Shown here piece after piece: positions 1-5,960 of a stretch of 7,746 nt of DNA. Position 1 is the stretch's first letter, and each line of letters begins with the position of its first letter. The position numbers and the translations under genes were made by a program. The notes beneath the pieces are model-generated. The model worked only from the letters and a program-made list of their open reading frames with translations. It had not been told where the DNA came from and searched no databases. This DNA comes from Halieaceae bacterium UBA4438 (lineage in GTDB: Bacteria > Pseudomonadota > Gammaproteobacteria > Pseudomonadales > Halieaceae): NCBI GenBank assembly GCA_002390485.1, contig DGPO01000063.1, forward strand, positions 8,533 through 16,278. Reading direction: 5' to 3'.

Positions 1-8
1 ACTCATCG

Positions 9-1454
9 TTACTCGTCGTTGGTGGTCATCCGCGCAATCGTTGCGGTAGTCGAGTGTCCTTCGACAAAGTCCAGAATGACAACCTTGCCACCCTGGGCGA
101 TAACGTGTTCGTGTCCTGCAATTTGACTCACTTCGTAGTCCCCCCCTTTGACCAAAGCGTCGGGGGTAACCGCCTTTATAAGTCGAGCTGGCGTGTCCTC
201 TGAGAACGGCACAACGTAGTTCACTGAACGCAACCCTGCGAGCACTGACATGCGCGCGTCTAGGTTGTTCACTGGGCGACCGTCGCCCTTGAGTCGAGAC
301 ACCGACGCATCACTATTGACCGCAACAATGAGGACATCACCGATCGTTGCAGCCTCGGAAAGGTAGGACACGTGCCCCGGGTGAAGAATGTCAAAACAAC
401 CGTTAGTCAGCACAATGCGGTGACCCGCAGCCCTTAACTGTGCAACCGCGGAGAGCAGCTCCACTTCGGTAACCACGCCCTCGTCAACGAGAAGTGAACT
501 GTCAAAAAGTGACTCCGCCTGAAGCGCATCTGCAAGCTCAGAACGCGTCACAGCGGCAGTACCCACCTTTCCCACCACCAGTCCTGCAGCCACGTTAGCG
601 AGGCGCGTCGCAGTTTCGAGCGGCTCATGACTGGCCATTCCCGCAGCGATCGCCGCAATTACAGTATCGCCAGCACCTGTTACATCAAACACCTCTCGTG
701 CCAATGCGGGTAAGTGAAGGGGTTCACCCTCTTTGGTTTGAAGTGTCATTCCTCGCTCGCTTCGAGTCACTAAGACTGCGTCGAAGTCATGTGTTGCGCA
801 CAAACTTCTTGCTCTTGAGCTAATCAGGTCGTCGTCCTGAAAACACGCGCCGACAACGGCCTCAAACTCAGACAGGTTAGGCGTAATAACGCTTGCCCCC
901 CGATAGCGTTCAAAGTCAGAGCCCTTGGGGTCCACCAGCACCGGAACGCCCTGACGCTTGCACGCGTCAATGAGCGAACCCACTTGATTCAATGTTCCTT
1001 TGGCATAGTCGCTGAGTAGCACCACGTCGTGCTCAGCAATAAGATTCGTCGAGTACTGAAGAAAGGAGCTGTCCACGTAGTCCGAAAATGACCCCTCAAA
1101 ATCCAGTCGGATCAACTGCTGGCTACGACTCATGACACGCAGTTTGACGATGGTCTCTGCGGCGCAGGGCATTACCGACCAACGGACACCTTTTTCTTCC
1201 ACAGCCGCTCTTAACACAGCAGCATGCGCGTCATCTCCCACCAGTCCTGACAGAGTCGTTGCAACACCCAGGGCAGCCAAGTTGACTGCAACGTTGCCTG
1301 CACCTCCGGGTCTATCGTCAACGTCAGAGACCTTTACGACCGGTACAGGGGCTTCGGGGCTGATACGCGTCGCTTGACCGTGCCAAAAACGGTCGAGCAT
1401 GACATCGCCGATGACCAACACCTTGGCATTACTAAAACTCGGAACGTTAGTCAT
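9..1454 (-). CDS. hldE: Bifunctional HldE: D-glycero-beta-D-manno-heptose-7-phosphate kinase / heptose-1-phosphate adenylyltransferase
   Basis: A cytoplasmic two-domain enzyme of ADP-heptose synthesis: the N-terminal kinase makes heptose 1,7-bisphosphate, and after GmhB removes the 7-phosphate the C-terminal domain transfers AMP to give ADP-heptose for LPS inner core. Numbered from the ATG at 1454 (481 aa, close to the usual length), the PfkB/ribokinase fold spans about 1-315. It shows the RPGGAGN sugar-binding signature near 48-54 and the DVTGAGD motif ending in the likely catalytic Asp263. The nucleotidyltransferase domain starts near 330, with TNGCFDILHPGH at 350-361 (HxGH type) and KGGDY at 436-440. 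The frame can be extended five codons to a GTG at 1469, but those codons contain the Shine-Dalgarno itself (GAGGAGG, 6 nt before the ATG), so 1454 is the real start. The ATG overlaps the stop of the upstream GT9 gene by 8 nt, implying translational coupling. Its TAA is 2 nt before an ATG on the same strand at the window edge, perhaps the next gene of the operon. Confidence 0.96.
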   Translation of the reverse strand: MTNVPSFSNAKVLVIGDVMLDRFWHGQATRISPEAPVPVVKVSDVDDRPGGAGNVAVNLAALGVATTLSGLVGDDAHAAVLRAAVEEKGVRWSVMPCAAETIVKLRVMSRSQQLIRLDFEGSFSDYVDSSFLQYSTNLIAEHDVVLLSDYAKGTLNQVGSLIDACKRQGVPVLVDPKGSDFERYRGASVITPNLSEFEAVVGACFQDDDLISSRARSLCATHDFDAVLVTRSERGMTLQTKEGEPLHLPALAREVFDVTGAGDTVIAAIAAGMASHEPLETATRLANVAAGLVVGKVGTAAVTRSELADALQAESLFDSSLLVDEGVVTEVELLSAVAQLRAAGHRIVLTNGCFDILHPGHVSYLSEAATIGDVLIVAVNSDASVSRLKGDGRPVNNLDARMSVLAGLRSVNYVVPFSEDTPARLIKAVTPDALVKGGDYEVSQIAGHEHVIAQGGKVVILDFVEGHSTTATIARMTTNDE

Positions 1455-2523
1455 CAAGAGCCTCCTCACTGTTAATTGCCGACTCCATGCGATTGGATTC
1501 CGATGGCATCACCTCTCGCAGCGCGTCTAAGACCTCCACGGGACGAATACCTCCCATGCAGTCGAAACGTCCGCCACAGGTGGGCCGGCGCTTACAGGGA
1601 GAACAGGGCAGCGCATGATAAATCACTCGCACGTTATCACGGCCTGTCTGAGTGTAGGGGCAAGTTGATCCAAACAAGGCAACCGTCGGCACGCCAGCGG
1701 CTATACCCATGTGTGTCAGGCCCGTATCAACTCCAATCACCGCATCAGCCCCCTGAATTAATGCTGCACTAACGCCCAGTGGGTGAACGCCCACCCAGTT
1801 TTCAACTTTTAAATCATCCAGCATCGCTTGAGCTTCCTCTCGGTCCGCAGGCCCTCCCAAGCAGGCGACTTTCCGCCCTTGGGCCGCTAACGCTGAAATC
1901 AGTTCCTGCCAGTGTTCGCGTGTCCAGTGCTTCTGTGGCCGCGTGGTAAATGGAGCCACAACAAGGTAGCGCTCAGTGCCCATTATCACGCCCGCTCGCT
2001 CAACGTCCGAAGAAAGAAGGTGCAGGGAAAGATCAAAGTCGCGAGTGTCCCATGCAAGATCTTCGGCTAAGCCAAGGTACTCCGAGCTGATTCGGTTAGT
2101 AATACTCTTTTGCAGCCGCCGCGTAAGGAACAGTCGATTGGGTTCTTTTGACTTGAAACCCACACGCTCGACGCCACCCGATAGCCAAGCCAAAAACGCA
2201 CTTTTAAGCAGTCCCTGAGCATCGATCACCAAGTCGTATTTTTTCGCTCTGAGTTGCGCTCTAAATAAGAGCACGGCTTTTGCCAGGGCAATGAGGCGCT
2301 TATCTCGCCAAAGATCAACCCATTCTTGGCGTGGCCACAAAATAACAGTATTGATTTCAGGCCTACCCGCTAAGAGCGGTCGTGTCACACCTTCGGCCAA
2401 CCAATCGATCTCAGCGTCCGGGTATGTTCGCTTACAGGCAGCCACCAACGGTGATGCAAAGACAACATCACCGATGGCACTTAATCGGATGATCAGTACT
2501 CGCCTTGGGGATTTAACATTCAT
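1447..2523 (-). CDS. GT9-family ADP-heptose:LPS heptosyltransferase, heptosyltransferase I (WaaC)-like
   Basis: Inverting glycosyltransferase of family GT9, expected to act at the cytoplasmic face of the inner membrane and transfer L-glycero-D-manno-heptose from ADP-heptose to the lipid A-Kdo core. It is 358 aa. The N-terminal lobe begins RVLIIRLSAIGD (8-19), where Asp19 matches the proposed catalytic base of HepI. YDLVIDAQGLLKSA (96-109) is strongly WaaC-like. In the C-terminal lobe FTTRPQKHW (192-200) supplies the ADP-heptose-binding Lys198, and GVDTGLTHMG (264-273) is the family's nucleotide-sugar motif. A cysteine cluster near the end (C307, C310, C316, C322; CSPC...C...C) resembles that of WaaF and other GT9 members rather than classical WaaC, so the exact acceptor is uncertain and I give no symbol. 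It starts 15 nt after the O-antigen ligase stop with no clear Shine-Dalgarno, and ends by overlapping hldE. Heptosyltransferase I or a WaaF/WaaQ-type role are the alternatives. Confidence 0.9.
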   Translation of the reverse strand: MNVKSPRRVLIIRLSAIGDVVFASPLVAACKRTYPDAEIDWLAEGVTRPLLAGRPEINTVILWPRQEWVDLWRDKRLIALAKAVLLFRAQLRAKKYDLVIDAQGLLKSAFLAWLSGGVERVGFKSKEPNRLFLTRRLQKSITNRISSEYLGLAEDLAWDTRDFDLSLHLLSSDVERAGVIMGTERYLVVAPFTTRPQKHWTREHWQELISALAAQGRKVACLGGPADREEAQAMLDDLKVENWVGVHPLGVSAALIQGADAVIGVDTGLTHMGIAAGVPTVALFGSTCPYTQTGRDNVRVIYHALPCSPCKRRPTCGGRFDCMGGIRPVEVLDALREVMPSESNRMESAINSEEALDD

Positions 2524-2538
2524 TGATCGATGGGCGAC

Positions 2539-3747
2539 TTAACGAGAGGGTGCATCAGTGGGCTTAGGACAATCTCTGTCGAACGCAATGAGCAATGTAA
2601 ACGTCAGAAAAATAAGATTGCCGCCAATGTAGGAATAGATGCCCACCGCTGTACCCACTGGGAATACGGCCAAGAGTGACACCAACCCGGCCACAGCGAC
2701 CGGCATGCGGTCATCCTGCACATAACCCCAGAGCCACCGCAGGAGCAGTAGGTAACCCGCCAGTCCCACCAGTCCAGTCTCTGAAAGCACTTCGAGAATC
2801 GTGAGATGCGGATGCCACGTCGCGGCGAGACCCGAAATCGTAATCGTCTCTTGCTGCAAGGCGTACGTCCCAAATCCACGCATACCGACCCCAGTAAACC
2901 ACTGGTCTTTAAAAGCGTCCCAGGCAACGGACCACAGTTGCGACTGGAACAAGAACGACTGATAACGCGCAGGTGCCTCTGCCATGGTGCCGACTTGTCC
3001 CGTGACGACCGACAAATAAGAACCCAATAACAAACCGATAATGGCGGATAGAACAAAACCTGTGACCTGCCGCTTGGCGCCGACTGCTTGACTGCGCAAA
3101 GCCAGCATCGCCCAACCAGCCAGCCCTACCAGCGCCAGTATTGCCGAAGACTGATGTCCACTCATCACGACCGCCGCATACACCGGAATTGAGAGAATAC
3201 CGATACCCATGCCCCCGGCGCGACGCAGCGCCTCCAAAAAAAATGGGGATAAAATAGCCAGTGTTGTTCCATATCCGAGTTGGAACGAACCGGTCACGAT
3301 TGCACCTTCTTCGCCCAACTCAACGAGCGGGTCACCCAACAGGCTCACGCCCGTCAGTAGCTGTACGAAGCCGTCCACAGCCCAAGCCACGAGCAACATT
3401 CCAAGCCACGACATGATGCGCTTGGCGTCGTTGTCCTCGATTTTAGGACTCAAAACCACCCAGGCTGCGAGCCCATAAGCAGTAAAACGAAACACAGCAG
3501 ACACACCGCGGTCCAAATTGAACGAAAAGATCAGACTAATGAGGCCCGGCAGCGCGATGCAGGCGAACAGCGCGGCCGCTTGCTTCATGCCGGGCAGCGC
3601 TTTCATCGCCTCGCGATTGGTTACGAGCGTCCACAGACCAACGACGACCATTAACCAAATGAGTTGCCGTGTGGCGACGCTTACTGCAAGCGAAAAAAAC
3701 AAGAACACCCACATCAGAGGTGCCGAAACAACATTTTGCTGTGACAT
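2539..3747 (-). CDS. O-antigen ligase family membrane protein (WaaL/Wzy superfamily)
   Basis: A 402-aa polytopic inner-membrane protein of the O-antigen ligase/polymerase superfamily. Such proteins join undecaprenyl-linked polysaccharide to lipid A-core (WaaL) or polymerise repeat units (Wzy) on the periplasmic side. About 12 hydrophobic segments can be read: five or so within 11-130, more at about 158-248, and three at about 317-388. They are separated by a large loop at about 250-316, presumably periplasmic. That loop holds an Arg-containing stretch (R260), GVGMRGFG (286-293), and WHPHL (311-315) followed by Glu319; the conserved His of ligases and Wzy_C proteins lies in this position. Where relatives often have SGSR or SGER, this protein reads SGHQSS (196-201). 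Position directly before the heptosyltransferase and hldE favours the WaaL role over polymerase, but sequence alone does not decide. The ATG at 3747 has only a weak AAGAG Shine-Dalgarno 7 nt away. Confidence 0.85.
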   Translation of the reverse strand: MSQQNVVSAPLMWVFLFFSLAVSVATRQLIWLMVVVGLWTLVTNREAMKALPGMKQAAALFACIALPGLISLIFSFNLDRGVSAVFRFTAYGLAAWVVLSPKIEDNDAKRIMSWLGMLLVAWAVDGFVQLLTGVSLLGDPLVELGEEGAIVTGSFQLGYGTTLAILSPFFLEALRRAGGMGIGILSIPVYAAVVMSGHQSSAILALVGLAGWAMLALRSQAVGAKRQVTGFVLSAIIGLLLGSYLSVVTGQVGTMAEAPARYQSFLFQSQLWSVAWDAFKDQWFTGVGMRGFGTYALQQETITISGLAATWHPHLTILEVLSETGLVGLAGYLLLLRWLWGYVQDDRMPVAVAGLVSLLAVFPVGTAVGIYSYIGGNLIFLTFTLLIAFDRDCPKPTDAPSR

Positions 3748-3905
3748 TTTATGGCTCTTATAGCAGTCTGAACGCGACCCTCGGCGTCACCGAAGTGACT
3801 TGAGGTTAACCAAATCGCTCAGTGAACTCCAGCCGAGTAAATTAATAAGCCAACAATCAACAATTTAACTTGCGCAGGGCGTTTGGAGCGTGTTTCATCG
3901 CTGTC
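3748..3905. promoter_or_regulatory. Divergent intergenic region between O-antigen ligase and sulfotransferase genes; candidate promoters
   Basis: This 158-nt gap separates the minus-strand ligase gene from the plus-strand sulfotransferase gene and must hold start signals for at least one of them. The stretch 3838-3870 is clearly AT-rich compared with its surroundings. On the minus strand TTGTTG, a 16-nt spacer and TTTACT form a weak sigma70-like pair within it. On the plus strand I see no convincing -35/-10 pair. A UUCG-loop hairpin (listed separately) lies between the minus promoter candidate and the ligase start, so it would be in the ligase mRNA leader. Consensus matches are poor, so the promoter call is an inference from layout more than from motif quality. 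Confidence 0.3.
3786..3799 (-). other. Small inverted repeat forming a cUUCGg tetraloop hairpin upstream of the O-antigen ligase gene
   Basis: Read on the minus strand the sequence is GTCAC, TTCG, GTGAC: a perfect 5-bp stem closed by a C-G pair around UUCG, the unusually stable tetraloop class. No T-run follows, so it is not an intrinsic terminator. It lies about 38 nt upstream of the ligase ATG, within the likely mRNA leader, where it could stabilise the 5' end or be chance. Confidence 0.4.
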
Positions 3906-4556
3906 ATGTTGTTGTCTCACCAGAAAAAATTTCTTTTTGTTCACATCGCGAAAACGGGCGGGACCAGCGTGCGCGCGGCCCTTCAAAATCAGCGATGGCG
4001 CGACCCGTATTACGCCCCTATCTGGCTCGCAAGCAAACTCAGTGGCTTGGTGAATCACGAGGTCGGCATAAAACTCCCACGACATGCAAAAGCAATTGCG
4101 GCAAAGGAAATGCTGCCGCACGCGTTTTATCAAACGCTCTTTAAGTTCGCGTTTGTTCGCAATCCTTGGGATTTACAGGTCAGCTCCTACCACCACATTC
4201 GTCGGGAACGTCCGCATTTGCTCAAAGCTGAGGAAAGTTTCGAGGCATTCCTTCGCCGAAAGCTGGACCCAAGCCGCGAATGGCAGTATCACATTGATAC
4301 GTCAATCACTCCCCAGACCGACTACCTCGTTGATCTCAATGGCAACCTGATTGTTGATTTCATTGGGCATTACGAGACACTGCAACAGGACTTTGACCAC
4401 TGTTGTCAGCGGATTGGCGTCCCCGGAATTGAACTCCCGCACCGCCGAAAAGCGGAGGATCGGCTCGTTTATCGCGAGTACTACACGCCTGACACACAAG
4501 CATTAGTCAGCAGAGCCTTTGCACGCGACATCGAAATGCTGGGCTACGAGTTCTGA
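3906..4556 (+). CDS. PAPS-dependent sulfotransferase family protein (Sulfotransfer_2-like)
   Basis: A soluble-looking 216-aa protein predicted to move a sulfuryl group from 3'-phosphoadenylyl sulfate to a hydroxyl, probably on a carbohydrate. From the ATG at 3906, KKFLFVHIAKTGGTS (7-21) is the 5'-phosphosulfate-binding loop with the expected Lys, and FVRNPWDLQVSSYHH (83-97) is the 3'-phosphate-binding motif with Arg and Ser. VDFIGHYETLQQDF (150-163) matches the conserved C-terminal part of the family. The frame extends upstream to a TTG at 3870, but neither start has a well-placed Shine-Dalgarno (a GGAG lies 17 nt before the ATG). The ATG start fits the usual family opening, where a few residues precede the PAPS loop. 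It is the only plus-strand gene among the LPS genes and its stop overlaps the gmhB stop by 13 nt, tail to tail. The acceptor is unknown; LPS or another surface glycan is suggested only by location. Confidence 0.85.
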   Translation: MLLSHQKKFLFVHIAKTGGTSVRAALQNQRWRDPYYAPIWLASKLSGLVNHEVGIKLPRHAKAIAAKEMLPHAFYQTLFKFAFVRNPWDLQVSSYHHIRRERPHLLKAEESFEAFLRRKLDPSREWQYHIDTSITPQTDYLVDLNGNLIVDFIGHYETLQQDFDHCCQRIGVPGIELPHRRKAEDRLVYREYYTPDTQALVSRAFARDIEMLGYEF

Positions 4557-5095
4557 TTGACACCCAGTAACAGATCCGCAGCTTGAAGTAGGCTACTCAC
4601 GCGAACACTCCCAGGTTCTGGTGACCCCGTGGTCACGTGAAATCGTCGCGCAATACCGGCGCTCGCCCCCGCCGCCATGTCAGAGGCTTTATCCCCGACA
4701 AAGGCAGAGCGTTTGGCATCAATATTGTGATCGTCGATCGCACGCAGTAACAAGCCTGGCGCAGGCTTTCGGCAGGAACAGGATTTTCGGTACTCAGCAG
4801 AGACACCGTCGATATGATGAGGGCAATAATAGACCCCCGCTATAGAAGCACCCTGGCGACTCAGCTCATGGCGCATGTGCTGAGTAAGCGTCGCGAAATC
4901 TTGCTCTGAATAGTAGCCTCGCGCAATACCAGACTGATTTGTCACAACAATCAATGCGTAACCTGCACGCGACAGTCGCTGCATAGCCTCGATAGCCCCG
5001 GGTAGAAACACGAACTCTGACCATTGACTGACGTAGCCCGTATCGTTGTTTATGACCCCATCACGGTCTAGAAAAACGGCGGCTTGAGTCGACAC
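4544..5095 (-). CDS. gmhB: D-glycero-beta-D-manno-heptose 1,7-bisphosphate 7-phosphatase GmhB
   Basis: Cytoplasmic HAD-superfamily phosphatase that removes the 7-phosphate of heptose 1,7-bisphosphate between the two HldE reactions. It is 183 aa, the normal size. FLDRDGVINNDTGYV (8-22) carries nucleophile Asp10 and acid/base Asp12. VTNQSGIARGYY (51-62) is HAD motif II. CPHH at 91-94 together with CSC at 106-108 gives the C-x-H...C-x-C zinc site typical of GmhB and histidinol-phosphate phosphatases, followed by RKP (109-111). VGDKASDM (133-140) is the Mg-binding motif. Start is a GTG at 5095 immediately after the gmhA TAG with no base between and no clear Shine-Dalgarno, so it is probably translated by coupling to gmhA. 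Pairing with gmhA rules out the histidinol-phosphatase alternative. Its last codons overlap the end of the opposing sulfotransferase gene. Confidence 0.93.
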   Translation of the reverse strand: MSTQAAVFLDRDGVINNDTGYVSQWSEFVFLPGAIEAMQRLSRAGYALIVVTNQSGIARGYYSEQDFATLTQHMRHELSRQGASIAGVYYCPHHIDGVSAEYRKSCSCRKPAPGLLLRAIDDHNIDAKRSAFVGDKASDMAAGASAGIARRFHVTTGSPEPGSVRVSSLLQAADLLLGVNQNS

Positions 5096-5671
5096 CTAAG
5101 CGATGTCCAATCCTAGCTCGTCTTCGATCAGTGCACAGAGCAAGTGCCCCATCACGATGTGCATTTCCTGAATACGCGCCGTGACGTCAGAAGGCACCAC
5201 GAGTGAAAGATCACAGGCGCTGTGCAACCGCCCGCCTGTCTTGCCTGTGAATCCAATAACTTTGGTTTTTAGAGCTTGGGCCGTGTCGACCGCGTTCAAA
5301 ATATTCGTTGAATTTCCTGATGTCGAAATAGCAATGAGTACATCGCCCTCGCGACATAAGCCCGCAACCTGACGACTAAACACTTGATCATAGCCGTAAT
5401 CATTGCCAATAGCCGTCAGCGCCGACGTATCGGTCGTTAATGCAATCGCGGGGAGCGACCTTCGATCCGCGACAAATCGTCCGATCAACTCTGCGGCAAT
5501 GTGCTGCGCGTCGGCCGCTGACCCACCATTACCACAGAGGTAAATTCGATTTCCGGCGGCCAGCGCAGTAGCACAGAGTTGCCCCGCATGGACAATCGTG
5601 TCCTCAAGGGCTGCCATTGCAGTCACAACCTGCTGGTGTTCATCGAGTGTCTTTCTTACCAGTTCCTGCAT
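5096..5671 (-). CDS. gmhA: Sedoheptulose-7-phosphate isomerase GmhA
   Basis: Cytoplasmic SIS-domain isomerase that converts sedoheptulose 7-phosphate to D-glycero-D-manno-heptose 7-phosphate, the first step of ADP-heptose synthesis. It is 191 aa, full length. LCGNGGSAADAQHIAAELIGRF (45-66) and STSGNSTNI (116-124) form the sugar-phosphate-binding loops, and VPSDVTARIQEMHIVMGHLL (159-178) is the conserved C-terminal helix. H57, E61, Q168 and H176 sit at a constant offset of four from the zinc/catalytic residues known in GmhA (H61, E65, Q172, H180), so the active site is intact. The ATG at 5671 has AAGGGA close upstream, and a stronger AGGAGG about 14 nt away is probably too far. First gene of a two-gene unit with gmhB and probably transcribed from the extended -10 promoter near 5740. 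SIS proteins such as DiaA are relatives, but the catalytic residues and gmhB neighbour settle the call. Confidence 0.94.
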   Translation of the reverse strand: MQELVRKTLDEHQQVVTAMAALEDTIVHAGQLCATALAAGNRIYLCGNGGSAADAQHIAAELIGRFVADRRSLPAIALTTDTSALTAIGNDYGYDQVFSRQVAGLCREGDVLIAISTSGNSTNILNAVDTAQALKTKVIGFTGKTGGRLHSACDLSLVVPSDVTARIQEMHIVMGHLLCALIEDELGLDIA

Positions 5672-5734
5672 TTGGTCCCTTAAGGCCTCCTGGACTGAGC
5701 ATACCGAGGCAATACCTGTTCACGATGTAAGCAA

Positions 5735-5743
5735 AGTTTAGCA
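5735..5743 (-). promoter_or_regulatory. Candidate extended -10 promoter for gmhA-gmhB
   Basis: On the minus strand TGCTAAACT fits the extended -10 pattern TGnTAnnnT, and 15-17 nt upstream lies only a T-rich stretch without a good -35. It would start transcription near 5728, giving a leader of roughly 57 nt before the gmhA ATG. Position at the head of the gmhAB unit supports it; no other strong candidate was seen. Confidence 0.35.
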
Positions 5744-5757
5744 TGCAACGAATCGAC

Positions 5758-5791
5758 AAAAACCGTGTGTCGCCGAGGTCAGCAGACCCGG
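5758..5791 (-). terminator. Weak intrinsic terminator candidate after the ridA-ybjQ-microprotein unit
   Basis: On the minus strand CCGGGTC, loop TGCT and GACCTCGG form a 7-bp stem with one bulged base (5773-5791). A run of five T follows at 5762-5758, but with about 10 nt between stem and T-run, which is a poor geometry. It lies where a terminator is expected, between the upstream operon and the gmhA promoter candidate. Confidence 0.22.
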
Positions 5792-5827
5792 TCATCAACC
5801 GCCACTCGATAGCACCATGGCTGTGTC

Positions 5828-5837
5828 GCTATAGCGG
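5828..5837. repeat. 10-bp perfect palindrome CGCTATAGCG
   Basis: A self-complementary 10-mer in the spacer downstream of the microprotein ORF. It has no loop, so it is more likely a protein-binding dyad than an RNA hairpin, or chance. Nothing ties it to a known regulator. Confidence 0.2.
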
Positions 5838-5857
5838 ATGCCTTATGGGCGGCTTAA

Positions 5858-5956
5858 CTAGTTGTCACGATCCTCGAAACGTTCAGTGCGCTTCTCACCA
5901 ATTCGTTTGTAAGCAATTGGGATACACAAAAGAACGACAATAAGGAACAACCACAC
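5858..5956 (-). CDS. Putative 32-aa single-pass membrane microprotein
   Basis: I do not recognise a family. A GTG at 5956 opens a 32-codon frame whose product has a hydrophobic N-terminal half (WLFLIVVLLCIPIAY, residues 2-16), immediately followed by basic KR and then a 14-residue highly charged tail rich in R, E, K and D. That layout predicts one inner-membrane helix with a short hydrophilic tail, by the positive-inside rule facing the cytoplasm. The GTG lies 4 nt after the ybjQ stop and AGGAG sits 10 nt upstream, inside the last ybjQ codons, so the ORF is placed as the third gene of the ridA-ybjQ unit. The same frame continues upstream across ybjQ as an overlapping shadow, with another in-frame GTG five codons earlier that overlaps the ribosome-binding site. 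Support is from layout and composition only; chance remains possible. Confidence 0.5.
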   Translation of the reverse strand: MWLFLIVVLLCIPIAYKRIGEKRTERFEDRDN

Positions 5957-5960
5957 GGAA

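Larger units (their letters stand above)
5672..5857. other. Spacer between microprotein ORF and gmhA
   Basis: A 186-nt gap without a convincing gene. It carries the extended -10 candidate for gmhA, a weak minus-strand hairpin with a T-run, and the CGCTATAGCG palindrome. A plus-strand frame covers part of it and the microprotein region, but it lacks a ribosome-binding site and its translation resembles no protein, so it was not called. Confidence 0.5.

Noticed and set aside
1..6. ATG AGT on the minus strand at the left edge, 2 nt after the hldE stop, possibly the start of the next operon gene (hldD would make sense)
   Set aside because: Only two codons are in the window and no clear ribosome-binding site precedes it, so it cannot be called.
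3819..4133. Minus-strand 104-codon frame antisense to the sulfotransferase gene
   Set aside because: It covers the 5' half of a gene with clear PAPS motifs on the plus strand; its own translation shows no domain and no ribosome-binding site was seen.
5816..5821. CCATGG palindrome near CGCTATAGCG as a composite operator
   Set aside because: The flanks of CCATGG are not symmetric and spacing gives no repeated half-sites.
5743..5943. Plus-strand 66-codon open frame in the gmhA/ybjQ spacer
   Set aside because: No Shine-Dalgarno, odd composition with scattered Cys, His and Pro, no recognisable fold, and it opposes the better supported microprotein ORF.
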